Positions 46,701 through 56,870 of a stretch of 64,000 bases of DNA are shown here, piece after piece (position 1 is the stretch's first letter; each line of letters begins with the position of its first letter). The position numbers were made by a program, and so were the translations under genes. Under the pieces are notes generated by a model that ran no database searches, was not told where the DNA came from, and worked only from the letters and a program-made list of their open reading frames with translations. The DNA is from Neospora caninum Liverpool (taxonomy: Eukaryota; Apicomplexa; Conoidasida; Eucoccidiorida; Sarcocystidae). The DNA is taken from positions 6,117,473 to 6,181,472 of the forward strand of contig NC_018398.1 in the NCBI RefSeq assembly GCF_000208865.1, given 5' to 3'.

Positions 46701-48143
46701 ACGCAACGCATCCACAGACAGGCTCGCAGGTTCTCATATTTCCACCGGCAACGCGCCGGACTCTTCGTTCGCTGGCAGCCGCGCAAGACGTCACCGGACC
46801 TTCGTGACAGCACGGCGAAAGTACTCGAGCCCAGTTCGTTTCCATTTGCGTGACATGGTTTTAAAACACCGGCCGTCGACACCACAAGGTCAGGGTTTTG
46901 GGCTGGGGCGCGCGTCTCTCTCTCTGTAACGAGAAGAGCTACGCCGTAGCGATTTAGGTTCTTCGGACCCCCCGGAGGGAGCCATGAAGGCTGGAGACGC
47001 GTTCGTGCGGCCTTGCAGGACGCGACGTGGACTCACCCAAGCGCTGCACTGTTTGCGTCCGCACAGCGTGCATGAGGTGAGCCAGCGGGAGAGCGAGGAG
47101 AAAAGCTTGAGGCGGTCCCACAAACAAGGCGCAGCCGAAGAAGGCGACGCACATCCACCTTGAGAGCATTCCGCCACGGGTTGCGCAGGCAAGCGCCAAG
47201 GCGAAGAAGGCGAGCGGAAGTGTGTGGATGGTCAGAGAGAGGATGGCCCCTACCTGCGCAAGACACATCGCGACTCGGAGCAGCATGGACAGCGAGGCGT
47301 TTTTTGGCAGCGATAAAGCCGCGACTCCGATTTCCTGTTCGCTCTGTCGCTGCTCACGCAGAGGTGACCTTTTGTCCCCTGAACGCGGCCTTCGCGCTTA
47401 TCGTCCCTTACCGTCATTGGGTGGAGGAAGTAGCTCGCAGCGACAAGAGCCGGCGAGGCAATGATCTCCTCCACTTCTTCGCCAGGCGGGCGTTCGCCAC
47501 TCGCCGCCGGCACTTCCTTCCTTTGTGGCCCTCTCGCTTTCCCCTGGGCAGATCCAGCAGCCGAACCCGGCGAGGTTCTCTGACGCAAATTCATCGCCCA
47601 CGTGCGAGCCTCCGCTGCAGCCGCAGCGAGCGCAATGGCGGCGACCAGGTCTATGCAGATCAAGACGAGGTAGTACCGCCACCGACAGCTGCCGGTATTG
47701 CAGTTCTCGTCCTCCCCCTGACCCGCTCCAGTGATCCATTTCAAGCTGAGGAAGACTAGCGGCTGCTGTCTGTACACTCCACCCGTGTACGGGGAAAAGG
47801 AAAGCGCCTGGAGCGTGAGCGCCTCGCGGAAGGACGAGAAGGACGCGGACGCAGGAGACACTAAGGGCTCCGTGGTCTCTGGAAGCGTCAGTCCAACTGA
47901 GTAAAGAAACAGACGAAGAGCTACACCAACTGAAAGAAGCAGAAGAACTTGCCAGAAGCGAGACGCTTGTTTCCGACGACCTGGAGACCCGGTCGACGGG
48001 GCCGACTCCGAGTGTGCCGACGAACGGTCCCCCGGCATGCATCCCCTCTCGTCGACGGCGCTTTTTTCCGTGACTGGAGGCTCCGCTGACGACGCATCAG
48101 CGGCGTCGCCACGCTGCCGCCTTCGTCGTGTCTCTGCTGCCAT
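43785..48143 (-). CDS. PIGU: PIG-U, GPI transamidase subunit
   Basis: Ten minus-strand exons join in phase: 48143-47412, 47253-47037, 46697-46549, 46074-45988, 45902-45831, 45159-45079, 44705-44652, 44471-44415, 44205-44085 and 43948-43785. The product is 577 residues (human PIGU has 435). PIG-U signatures appear in order: SFSPYTGGVYRQQPLVFLSL, then ASYFLHPMT, then LPLAFFALALACATRGGMLS, DLLEVLPSLKKDILP and VRDLGPNLGIFWYILSL (the family hallmark near D-L-T-P-N-x-G-x-F-W-Y). GHCFILVVPLFVRMFRYPLA, IALLFQPFFCISDSAFLV, RWDVVERKVAFVKL and YPVTTELWLGRNTGNPNF follow. The protein is polytopic in the ER membrane and helps the transamidase attach GPI anchors to proteins, which matters in a parasite coated with GPI-anchored antigens. 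The N terminus (about 45 residues) and the loop after LRQRTSPGSA are parasite extensions. Introns are as short as 84 nt. The fifth exon start and the last exon are the least certain joins. Confidence 0.87.
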
Positions 48144-49688
48144 GTCTGGACAACGGTGAAATCCTGGGTCCGACTGACCGACTCAGTGTCCCAGCTTGGC
48201 AGTCTTTGCCGCTGCTGGTGACCAGTCGCGCGTGTCTGTTAAGAGCAGAAAAGACGTGGAAGAGCACTCTCTCCGCGCGAGGAAAAGACGGGCGGACACT
48301 GGACTGGCCAGCTGACTTCGTGGCTGGGATCGATACTGGACGCTCGACACAGCGCGCGTTCCGCAGTCGCCAAGGGAGGAGCAACGCCCGTCGACGCCAC
48401 AGAGTCACTGAAGCGGTCGACGACTTGCCGACCTAGGGAATTCCGAAGGAGTTTCCGTACTGAGATGCCCCGCAGCCTTGGGGGACCAGAAACCTGGCGG
48501 CGGCCAGCACCTGGCTGCTGTGTGGAGTTTGCGGCTGCGCCAGTGTGTAAGCCTGTGCGTGCCGAGCGAGCGAAGGAAAACAGCTTTCGCTGCGTCTTAG
48601 AATTCGCGCCGCTTCACTTTGAGACGCGGATGCGTCGGAGTGAACTTTTGAACTTTCCTTTTGAGGTTCTCCTTCCGCGAAACGTTCGATTCCCCTTCCC
48701 GTCCGCTTCCCGCGCGGCATGCCGGTCTGCCGTCTTTTGCATGTGCATGTGTGCAGCGTCAGCTGTTGCAGGTTGGCCAAACATTTCGCAAACAGCTCTT
48801 ACTTCTTAGAGTTAGACTTGCCGTACCAACACAGCTCCTGCGGTTTCAAACCCCTCGCGAGGGGTTCCTTCCTTGCATGCTTTCTCGTCTTTTCAGAAAC
48901 TACGCATTTTCTTCCGGAATGCACACGTTTCTGCCGGCCTCCCCCGTGCCCAGCACGCACCACCACCACTCCCTCCCCCCCCGTGTCTGTCGGTCGCTGT
49001 CCTGATGGTTGGTCGGACATGCGGATTCCAGGAAAAGAAAACTTTTCGCGAATTCGGTAAAGTTTGTTTGGTTCTTTTACCCGTTTCCTTTCGACGGAGC
49101 GGCGCTGGACTCTTTGAAAGGACCTCTTCCTCGTCCGACTTTTGCGAGGACAGCCAAGACACAGACCACGGCTCCCCCCGGCTTGTTTCTTGCGAAGCCG
49201 AGGACCGAGCAGTTTACTGACGTCACTCTTCTTCAAACTTTTTCTTTCTTTCTGCTATCTTTGGCTGTATCGGTCGACGTGGATTCAGGTTCGCGGCAGT
49301 TGACATTCGCCGTTTCCTAGCTGGCGTGCACATTCCGCGTGTGCGGAGCATGCAATTCCAGAGCACTGTGTAACACTCTGCCACCGTTCCTTCCCGAATA
49401 CCTGGATGTCCGTCCTAGGGAAGGCTCAAATCTACAACGGTTTTTTTTCGGAGGACAAGTCGGATGGCAGCGAATCCAGGCGGTGCTGGCTCACAGTGCC
49501 TTTTGCGGAAGGTAGTCTGGCCGTATGAAGCGAGGGAACGTTAGAAGCCACGGGAAACCGGCGTCCTCTGTTTTGTCCATAAAAATAGGGGTATACCCTG
49601 AATTTTTCATGTCACCCGTCCGCGTTTGAGCAGACACCAAAGCCCCCAGATTCCGCCCCTGTCTGTGTTGATACCGAGTCGAGAGAGG
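48144..49688. promoter_or_regulatory. Divergent promoter region, PIGU / polo-box-like gene
   Basis: 1.5 kb between two genes that point away from each other. It contains a perfect 18-bp palindrome at 48849-48866 (AACCCCTCGCGAGGGGTT) about midway. No kinase-like exon or other coding segment was seen on either strand. The PIGU leader lies at the left end. Confidence 0.45.
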
Positions 49689-52600
49689 ATGCCGCGCCTG
49701 ACCACTAGGGTGGCGACGCCTTCCCCCGTTCCGACTCCTACTCTGTCCGAGGCGAGACCAGAAGAGGAGGTTGCGGCAAATTCCTCGTTGCCTGCGCCTG
49801 AAGAGGGGCAAAGACGGTACGCGCCCGTGCCGGAAGAAAAGCGAGAAGAAGACAAGGAATCGTCGGCGACACTCGTGGCACGGGAAGCCTTGCCTACCCA
49901 TCACGGCCACCCAGCCGAACCCCGGACCGAGCCGGGGATTCCGGGGAATCCAGCGACTTCAACTTCCGAGCAGAAGCCAGAGGGTGGCCAAAACTCGAGA
50001 AATGATGTGGCGCGGGAACCTTTCGATGCTGGGGAATCCTCTGCCCCGTTGCGCTCAGAGAAGCCGTGCAGTCGAACGGGCGAAAGAGGTCGCGGCGGCC
50101 TCCCGCCCGAAACGCACGTAGAACCGCCGACCGTCTCGCCTCTCAAAGCAGAAGAGCCGGGCGCCGAATCATCCGCACAGCAGCTGGAAGAGGAGCGACA
50201 TGGGGATGCAGCGACTGACTCTCGGCCGTTGCGGACTGCGAGAGACGATCAACTGACCTCGTCGGCTGGTACTGGGGCGGCTGAGTTCTCCCCTTCCAGA
50301 ACGTTCCACGTTCGTCCCTGTGGGTGGCCTGCGTCGCTTCCCTGTGCGGTGTATAGACTCCCGCGGCCTCCTTCCACAGGAGGATTTTCTGACGCGTTTT
50401 CTGGCGCCGTGCATCTGACAGGCCTCGCTTTCTCCGAGCCCGGCAAACCGCACGTGAGTGCAGGAGGCTCGTCTTTAGGTCGCCAGGACTCAGCCCAGCA
50501 CCTTTTCCAGAGCAGCTGGTTGCTCGCCGCCGACTGCCCAGACCGCCGTTGCCCGTGCCGCGCCAGTGGGAGCCTGGACACGCGCAGCTCCGCGCTGTGG
50601 CCACGGAGCCGTCGCCGAGTGCCGGGCCGATCTGCGAGGGCCGGGCGAGAGCGACGCCGACCGCCGAGCTCTGACAGCCTCAGCCGCAGTGAGGATGACG
50701 CAAGCAGCGGAAGTGACGCAAGCAGAAGAAGTGACGCAAGCAGCGGAAGCGACGCCTTGGAGGCATGCTACCGGGGAGACCGTTTGCGGCGCAGCCTCGC
50801 GTCTGAGGAGCGGAGGAGACGGCAGCGGTGTGAAGGACCAGGCCGTCGGCGGCGTCGGCGTCGGCATCGACGGCGGAGGACGAGCAGCGCAAGTAGCTAC
50901 TCCGGTTTTTCCCGGAGCTGGCGAGGCGCTCGGTGTCCTCACGGGTGCCTGGAGCCTTTGCAGAACCTCGACGGCCTCGCGGCGCACTGGGCCGGAGGCA
51001 TCCTCGTCCGTCGGAAAACGGGCGAGACGTCGCTTCTCAAGGCTGAGCGGCAGTTTGTCAGGCTTCAGCGACGTGGACGAGCGGGTTCGAGTTCAGACGA
51101 AGATGCCGCCGAGCTCGGGGAGGCGGCGTCGCCCCGCGCCTCATTCCGTCGCGGGCGGCGTCCTCGGTCTGCCGGCCTCGTCCCAGCGCCGTGCGAGAGC
51201 TTCCAGAGAGACCCGCGCGGGCGCGCGCCACGAAGGCGCCTCACGCGGAGGCTGAGCGACGCAGCCAGTGAAAGCAGCTCTGCCACGAAACATATTCCGT
51301 GGGCGGGCGTGGTGACGAAGGAAGCATGCAGAGCTGCGACTGGGGCCCCGGCCGGCGTGGGGCGGTCTGTGTCTGACGCAGAGCCCCGTTCGCGGACCTC
51401 TGAGAGGTCGGCAGACTCCGAGGGTCCGAATGGGGAGGTGGACGAGGACAGGAGCAACTTCCATGCGGACTCTGGAGCGGAACCTGGCTGTGGGCGGGAT
51501 CCTGCAGAACGCAACGGGGCGACAGCGGTGGCCGGTCGCGAAGGCGCAGGCGGCGACTCGTGTGGAGAGAGTCCCCCCACGCCGCTGGTTTCTGGCGACG
51601 CTCCCCCAGCTGGGTTTTCTGGCATCACCGACTCATCGCCATTCCCTGGACAGTCGACATGCTCGAGTCTACATTTTCGCGTACGCACCGTGCCACGCAC
51701 CATCGCCTGCTCCTTGAGCGCCGTAGAGGAGCAGTCACAGTGCAGCAGCTCCGCCAGCCAGTGGCAGGGGACGGCGTTCTCGGACAACACCTGCGAGTCA
51801 ACCACGACTTTCTCGTTCATGGAAGACGGAACCGCCATCGGCGGTCCGCCGCTGAGACTCCCTGCCGTCCCCCCTCCTCTTTGTGTCCCGGCGACGTTTC
51901 TTGGATCTTCCGTCCACGCCTCGCGGACCCGGCCTGAGGCTGAAGAGGCAGAGCGCGGCGCTGTGTCGTCTCGCCTCTGTGCACGTGAAGCGCATCAGGA
52001 AGCAGGAGTCAGGACTGGCCCAGTTCGGAGTGCTCCCGGGTCGGTCTCGCGCGTTGAGGCAGGCGACGCACACGCAGTCGCGGATGGGCCGAGGGAAGGA
52101 ATGTCTGCGTGCCGGGTTCCAACCAAGTCGCTGGCGCATGCGCTTTCAAGCGAGAACGAGGGAGACAGATGTGCACCCGCGCGTGCGTCGAGGCTGGTTG
52201 CGGCGTCGAGTCTGGAGCCGAAAGGCGCGTCAGAGGTGGCCCCTGTTGGTGCGGCGGCGTTTGCTGGCGCCGAAGCATGCGCGGGTGCGGTCCCACACAG
52301 TTTCGCTCTCTTCACGAGGCACTGCGGGACCTCGGGGAAGTCAATCGACACGGTGCGGAACGGAGAGGCGCCGGATATCCCAGAGATCGGGTCGTCCGAG
52401 CAGGACCGGGGTTCCGCGGCTGAGAGGCAGAGCCACGTCTCTGCGCCTTGCGTGGCCGCTCCGCGTCGGTTTTTGAAAGAAAGTGTGCTGGACGAGAGGC
52501 AGCCAAAAGGCCTCGCCGGAGGCAAGTTGACGCGAGAGGAGGGGAGAGCGGGACTTCCGCGACTGCTTCCCAGGATCATCTACGACCCGTGGAACGAGGA

Positions 52601-55600
52601 AATCGGGACCAGCTGCAGTAGCCCTAGGAGTAGCAGTTTGCGCAGCACCCCCACGGACAACGCCTTCAGGACTGGCGGGCCAGGATTCACTTTCGAGTTG
52701 AGCAGAAATCCAGATAGAGCCGGCGTTCTGTCTGCCTCAGCGCCAGGCCAGCTGGGCTCTGCCGCGCGTCCCTGGGAGGAGCGGGCGGCACAGCCTGAGA
52801 GGACTGCTGCAGGTAGCTTTCCAGGTTCCCGAAGAGGCGAGCAAAAGGCTGGAGGAGAGCAGAAGGGTCGAGACGCCAGAGCCAGACTCGTGATGACTCA
52901 GGCGGGGCCCGAGGCGCAGACGCAGGCGCTTCCGGAGGTGTTTGACGCCGGGCACGGAGACGCGATTGTGGTGCTCGGCAGGTCGACAGATCGGCGAGAG
53001 ACGGAAGGTCTCCGTGCGTCGGAGACCGCGCTCCCACACTTTGCTTTCTCTCGCTCGTCCCTTGCTCTGGAAAGGGACGGTGCGTCAGAGGCCGACGTGG
53101 ATGCCAGCGGAGAGACGACAACGGCCTCAGGCTTGGCCCCTGTACAGACGGTCGACACGCGCCTCTGCGTGGAGACAGATCCTCGCCCTCGTGCTCGGAG
53201 CTTCGTCACGACTCGACTGCAAAGCGAAAGAAGCGTTTCACCGAAAGACGGCTCGGCGGCAGTTCAAGTGGAAATCGCGAGTGCTTCGGCGAATCTCCCT
53301 CAGCTGCTCACCCGCAGCTCGGGTGCCGAAGGAGGTATCCTGCGAGGCAGGGACGCGTCAGGGGGTGCCCAGAAAGAGGGGACCAAATCCGCGACGGACG
53401 CTGGGGAGACGCCGATCGAAGGCCCAGGGCCTCAAGGGACAAGGCCGTCCCGCCGCGGCGCCGACAGCGACGCGACCACGGTCGTGCCTCCAGGAGCGGG
53501 GGCTCCAGAGGACCAGGGGAGCCGCATCGACACGGAAGGCTCTCCTAGCAGTTCCGAAGACTGGGCGCAGACAGAACAAACTGGCGAGGATGCTCAAGAG
53601 GAAACAGGTGAGGCGAGAGGCGGACTGTACGTGGCGCCCACGAGGAACGCAGGAGACAGGCTTCCTCCCGCGAGCGCAGGGATGAACTTCGTTCTCCACG
53701 CGGAACTTCTCTCGTCGGACACAGAGAGCGAGGCCGACACGCGCTCGCCCGCGGGCCGATCGCCTGGCGAGGCTCCTCTTCTCGAAGGTCGCCACGCGCC
53801 CTGGGCGTCGGCGGGTTGGCAGAGGGGAAAGCGATATGTGGAAAAAGATCCGACGCGTCTCTCTCGTTTTGGGAGAAGCGCGGAGGTTGGGGAAAATCGC
53901 GCGGAGCTTGAAAAGCAGGCGCTGAGCGAGACGGACACGCTCACTTCCCATCGGCGAAGTTGCTCGGCGGACTCGGCCTCCACAGAACAGCCCCTGGAGC
54001 CTCCCAGGAAGAATTCCCTCGCTTCCGAGACGCTCAGCAGTGTCCAGGCGCCTGCCTTGGCAGCTTTCACCTGTCCTGCGAAAGACACTTTGCCGCCGAT
54101 CCCTTCTCTTCCCGCGTCCGAGGCAGGTTCTGCGGCGCTTGTCTTCAGCTTCTCCGGCCCCGACGGCATCACGTGCCTTGAGGCGGCAGGCGTCTTGGAC
54201 CCAAACAATAAAAACACTGCATGCGGCGTTTCTGTGGCGCCTGGCGATCGGCGCTTCTCCCGGCGCGAGGCGACGGACGCGGTCGGGAGGAGCTCGGGAG
54301 AGGACGGGTCTTCGCGGCCAAGAGCCGAGGGCCAGGCGGGCAAAGAGATCTTGCGGAAGAAAACGGACTCGGGCGAATCCAGGGATTTCCCCGTGTTCTC
54401 TCGCCTGGAGGAGGAAATCCGACCTCCCCTGCCTCCGCAGCCAGCAGCCGCACCAGAACCGATCGTTCAGAGCCCCTGGGGCGCCTTCACCGCTGTCGGG
54501 CCTCTTGCCGAGTCTGGCGCTTCGGAGGGACACTCGCCGGAAAAGCGACTTCATCCGTTCAGGGCGAAGGATGTGCGAGAGTCAAGCGGAGAGGCGTCGT
54601 CTTCAGCGAGGATGAATCTGGCGTCGGGGCCCAGAGACGGCGAGAGGAGCTCTGCCTTCGCAGGTCTTCCACGTTCTTCCTCGTCGTCTTTGGTAACCCG
54701 TTCAGGAACCGATTCCGGCCCTTCGCATATTCCTCTTCCTGCGCTGTTTTCAAGTTTCTCCGGCCCAGCCGAGCCTCCGCAGATCGCTTCTTCGCTCGCG
54801 GCCTCTCGCCCGTCGGCTTCCTGGGGCTCCTCTGCGCCGTTCGGCTCTTCCCTCTTCTCTTCTGCACGAGCGGACCCGCTGGCAAAGGAGCTGACGAGTC
54901 TAGACCAGAACGGGGAACATCCGTTGACCGAGCGAGGGAGCGAACACCTCAGAGACAGTTCGCTCCTGGCTTTCAGCTTCTCAGCTTCTTCTCCGGTCGC
55001 CTTGGCCGCGTCTTCTTCTGAGCGACTCCTCTCCAGGGAGACGCTCCCGGCCGTGTGGAAGCCGCCTCCTCGTCGCCCCTCTTGCTTCGAGTTCAGGGCT
55101 TCCCGGCGAAGGGACGCGGAGACGATCTGGGGCGAGAGCGGCGATTCTGGCCAAGGGGGAGTGCCTGCATGCTGCGCATGCGGAGAGTCGGCGGTTCGCC
55201 GTGGCCGCGCAGCGGTGCCTCGCGAGAGTGCGGAGAGAGGTGAGATCTGCGAAACGGACGAACTCGTCGACACTCAGGACTTGAGAGCGATGAAACTCCG
55301 CACCTGCTGGGGTCTCGTCGAGGTCACAGCAGAAGGCGAGTTTTGCTTTGCCTTCAAAGCCCGCTCGGAACTGCGCGATCTGTACAGCCCAGACGCGTCG
55401 TCCCGGAAGCTCGGAAAGACAGGCACAGAGAGACGAGCAGTCGCCTCGCCTGCGCAGGTGAATCTCTCATCTTCCGCGAGCGTGGGGAGCGAAGAGTTCG
55501 ACGCCGAGGCGCGTTGTTCCTCGTCTGTCTGCTCCTCGTCTGTCTGTTCCTGGTCTTCCCGGACGCGTCAGCCTGTGCTGGCGAGGCCTGGGGAGAATGT

Positions 55601-56870
55601 CAACGAAGCCTCAAAAAGAGTGGCAAGTCGAGACGTTGAGGCCTCCGCGAGCGAGATCGAGTCGGCGCCAAGAGCCTGGAAACCAGGCGTGGAGCTTCTC
55701 TTTGTTGTGGAGACGGGAGGCCGTTTGGTTCGCGTCCAGGAACTTGGAGAAACGTCTGCGGGGCGCGTGCTGAAGCGCTTCCACGTAGAGTGTCTGTCGG
55801 GGCGCCAGGCTCTCCGCTACCAGTATGCATGCCAAGTGGTGGCCTGTTTGAAGCAGCACACGCCGAAAGTGATTTTGAAGAACTCCGGGATCGGCGTCTT
55901 CCAGTTGATGAGCAACACGCCTGCAGATTTCGTCGCAACCTTCACCTCGACGTTCTCTCTGTTCATTGCCTCCATCCACATTCGCCGCGGCGTCGTCTGC
56001 TTCCAAACGCGCCTCGGCGACTCTTTGCACTTGCCCGCGGACGACGTGGCTACGGCCCTCACGCAGAACCCGATGGAGACTCGGTCGTTCGCGAGCGGCC
56101 TGACCGCGAGGAGCGAGAGCGTGTGCGTCTCCGCGAAGAAAAAAGCGCCGCTGTCGCTCGGATGTCCGAGTCTGCGGCGCGCTCAACCGCCAGACACCCA
56201 GAGCTGGAGCTCCTCGAGCTTCGCCGGGTCCGAAGACGCCCTTGGCTGTGGCCGCGGGAGAAGCCACGCCAGCACTGCATGCAGCAGCCACCTCGCGGGC
56301 TCTCGCGCAGAGGCGCCGGCGAAGAAGGAAGAGAAGGATTCGGCGCCGGGGGGCCGGGGAACTCCGACCTCCGAGACGGGGGCCGTTGCTTTTTCCGGCC
56401 CGAATGGCGGCGAGTTCTCCTTCGGACCTTGCGCCTCCTCTGCGGACCTGTCCTCGACCGCCTCAGGCGCCGGGGAAGCGAAGATCCAGCGTGGACGCGA
56501 GGCCTGGCAGGAGAAAAAGCGGCAGCAGTGGGAAGAAGTTCGAGCGGCGCTGGCTGCGGCGCAACTGCCTCTCGCCTCCGTTGTGCAGGCGTGGCAAGTC
56601 GTGCTCCGAGCCTTTGCAGTCTGCTGTGAAGAGGAGCGGCGCGGCCTGTGTACGTACACCGGAAAACTGCAGAAGGAACTGCGCCAGGTCCAGAGCGACG
56701 ACGGGGACACGCGCGCGGACGAGGCTTCTTCTTCGGGGCCGCTTGCGGGCGAGTGCGGCAAACTGGAGAGGAAGGCGGAAGAGACGCTAGACGTTGCGCA
56801 ATTGCGCCGACACATCTACCAAAGCGTCTTCCCCATTACGGCGAAGAGGAAGAACCAGGAGTGGGTCTGA
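49689..56870 (+). CDS. Giant low-complexity protein with C-terminal polo-box-like module
   Basis: Single exon, 2,393 residues, starting at the first ATG (MPRLTTRVATPSP); the frame is open a little further upstream but without ATG. Residues 1 to about 1860 are disordered, rich in Ser, Glu, Pro, Gly and Arg, with an Arg/Ser tract (about 305-420) holding repeated SDASSG. The only ordered part is about 1865-2110. MKLRTCWGLVEVTAEGEFCF (from residue 1868) and LRYQYACQVVACLKQHTPK followed by FQLMSNTPADFVATF (about 2042-2075) resemble the first cryptic polo box of PLK4/SAK (the RLKPI..., YQYASRFVQLV and LMENSPGADFEV region). The strand-strand-helix order also fits. A helical C terminus (VRAALAAAQLPLASVVQAWQ) ends at EWV. 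No protein-kinase motif (G-x-G, VAIK, HRD or DFG) is present in this frame or the adjoining 1.5 kb. A centriole or basal-body role is inference. An unrelated fold with chance similarity remains possible. Confidence 0.75.
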   Translation: MPRLTTRVATPSPVPTPTLSEARPEEEVAANSSLPAPEEGQRRYAPVPEEKREEDKESSATLVAREALPTHHGHPAEPRTEPGIPGNPATSTSEQKPEGGQNSRNDVAREPFDAGESSAPLRSEKPCSRTGERGRGGLPPETHVEPPTVSPLKAEEPGAESSAQQLEEERHGDAATDSRPLRTARDDQLTSSAGTGAAEFSPSRTFHVRPCGWPASLPCAVYRLPRPPSTGGFSDAFSGAVHLTGLAFSEPGKPHVSAGGSSLGRQDSAQHLFQSSWLLAADCPDRRCPCRASGSLDTRSSALWPRSRRRVPGRSARAGRERRRPPSSDSLSRSEDDASSGSDASRRSDASSGSDALEACYRGDRLRRSLASEERRRRQRCEGPGRRRRRRRHRRRRTSSASSYSGFSRSWRGARCPHGCLEPLQNLDGLAAHWAGGILVRRKTGETSLLKAERQFVRLQRRGRAGSSSDEDAAELGEAASPRASFRRGRRPRSAGLVPAPCESFQRDPRGRAPRRRLTRRLSDAASESSSATKHIPWAGVVTKEACRAATGAPAGVGRSVSDAEPRSRTSERSADSEGPNGEVDEDRSNFHADSGAEPGCGRDPAERNGATAVAGREGAGGDSCGESPPTPLVSGDAPPAGFSGITDSSPFPGQSTCSSLHFRVRTVPRTIACSLSAVEEQSQCSSSASQWQGTAFSDNTCESTTTFSFMEDGTAIGGPPLRLPAVPPPLCVPATFLGSSVHASRTRPEAEEAERGAVSSRLCAREAHQEAGVRTGPVRSAPGSVSRVEAGDAHAVADGPREGMSACRVPTKSLAHALSSENEGDRCAPARASRLVAASSLEPKGASEVAPVGAAAFAGAEACAGAVPHSFALFTRHCGTSGKSIDTVRNGEAPDIPEIGSSEQDRGSAAERQSHVSAPCVAAPRRFLKESVLDERQPKGLAGGKLTREEGRAGLPRLLPRIIYDPWNEEIGTSCSSPRSSSLRSTPTDNAFRTGGPGFTFELSRNPDRAGVLSASAPGQLGSAARPWEERAAQPERTAAGSFPGSRRGEQKAGGEQKGRDARARLVMTQAGPEAQTQALPEVFDAGHGDAIVVLGRSTDRRETEGLRASETALPHFAFSRSSLALERDGASEADVDASGETTTASGLAPVQTVDTRLCVETDPRPRARSFVTTRLQSERSVSPKDGSAAVQVEIASASANLPQLLTRSSGAEGGILRGRDASGGAQKEGTKSATDAGETPIEGPGPQGTRPSRRGADSDATTVVPPGAGAPEDQGSRIDTEGSPSSSEDWAQTEQTGEDAQEETGEARGGLYVAPTRNAGDRLPPASAGMNFVLHAELLSSDTESEADTRSPAGRSPGEAPLLEGRHAPWASAGWQRGKRYVEKDPTRLSRFGRSAEVGENRAELEKQALSETDTLTSHRRSCSADSASTEQPLEPPRKNSLASETLSSVQAPALAAFTCPAKDTLPPIPSLPASEAGSAALVFSFSGPDGITCLEAAGVLDPNNKNTACGVSVAPGDRRFSRREATDAVGRSSGEDGSSRPRAEGQAGKEILRKKTDSGESRDFPVFSRLEEEIRPPLPPQPAAAPEPIVQSPWGAFTAVGPLAESGASEGHSPEKRLHPFRAKDVRESSGEASSSARMNLASGPRDGERSSAFAGLPRSSSSSLVTRSGTDSGPSHIPLPALFSSFSGPAEPPQIASSLAASRPSASWGSSAPFGSSLFSSARADPLAKELTSLDQNGEHPLTERGSEHLRDSSLLAFSFSASSPVALAASSSERLLSRETLPAVWKPPPRRPSCFEFRASRRRDAETIWGESGDSGQGGVPACCACGESAVRRGRAAVPRESAERGEICETDELVDTQDLRAMKLRTCWGLVEVTAEGEFCFAFKARSELRDLYSPDASSRKLGKTGTERRAVASPAQVNLSSSASVGSEEFDAEARCSSSVCSSSVCSWSSRTRQPVLARPGENVNEASKRVASRDVEASASEIESAPRAWKPGVELLFVVETGGRLVRVQELGETSAGRVLKRFHVECLSGRQALRYQYACQVVACLKQHTPKVILKNSGIGVFQLMSNTPADFVATFTSTFSLFIASIHIRRGVVCFQTRLGDSLHLPADDVATALTQNPMETRSFASGLTARSESVCVSAKKKAPLSLGCPSLRRAQPPDTQSWSSSSFAGSEDALGCGRGRSHASTACSSHLAGSRAEAPAKKEEKDSAPGGRGTPTSETGAVAFSGPNGGEFSFGPCASSADLSSTASGAGEAKIQRGREAWQEKKRQQWEEVRAALAAAQLPLASVVQAWQVVLRAFAVCCEEERRGLCTYTGKLQKELRQVQSDDGDTRADEASSSGPLAGECGKLERKAEETLDVAQLRRHIYQSVFPITAKRKNQEWV
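50690..50762. repeat. Direct repeat GACGCAAGCAGCGGAAGT inside the polo-box-like gene
   Basis: Three to four imperfect 18/15-base copies encode DDASSGSDASRRSDASSGSD, within an Arg/Ser-rich disordered segment. Confidence 0.7.

Noticed and set aside
47254..47411. Reading PIGU exon 1 through into MTVRDDKREG
   Set aside because: The frame is open, but splicing ATGACG|GTAAGG to GCGCAG|GTAGGG gives HPMT-VGAILSLTIHTLPLAFFA, which fits the PIG-U family.
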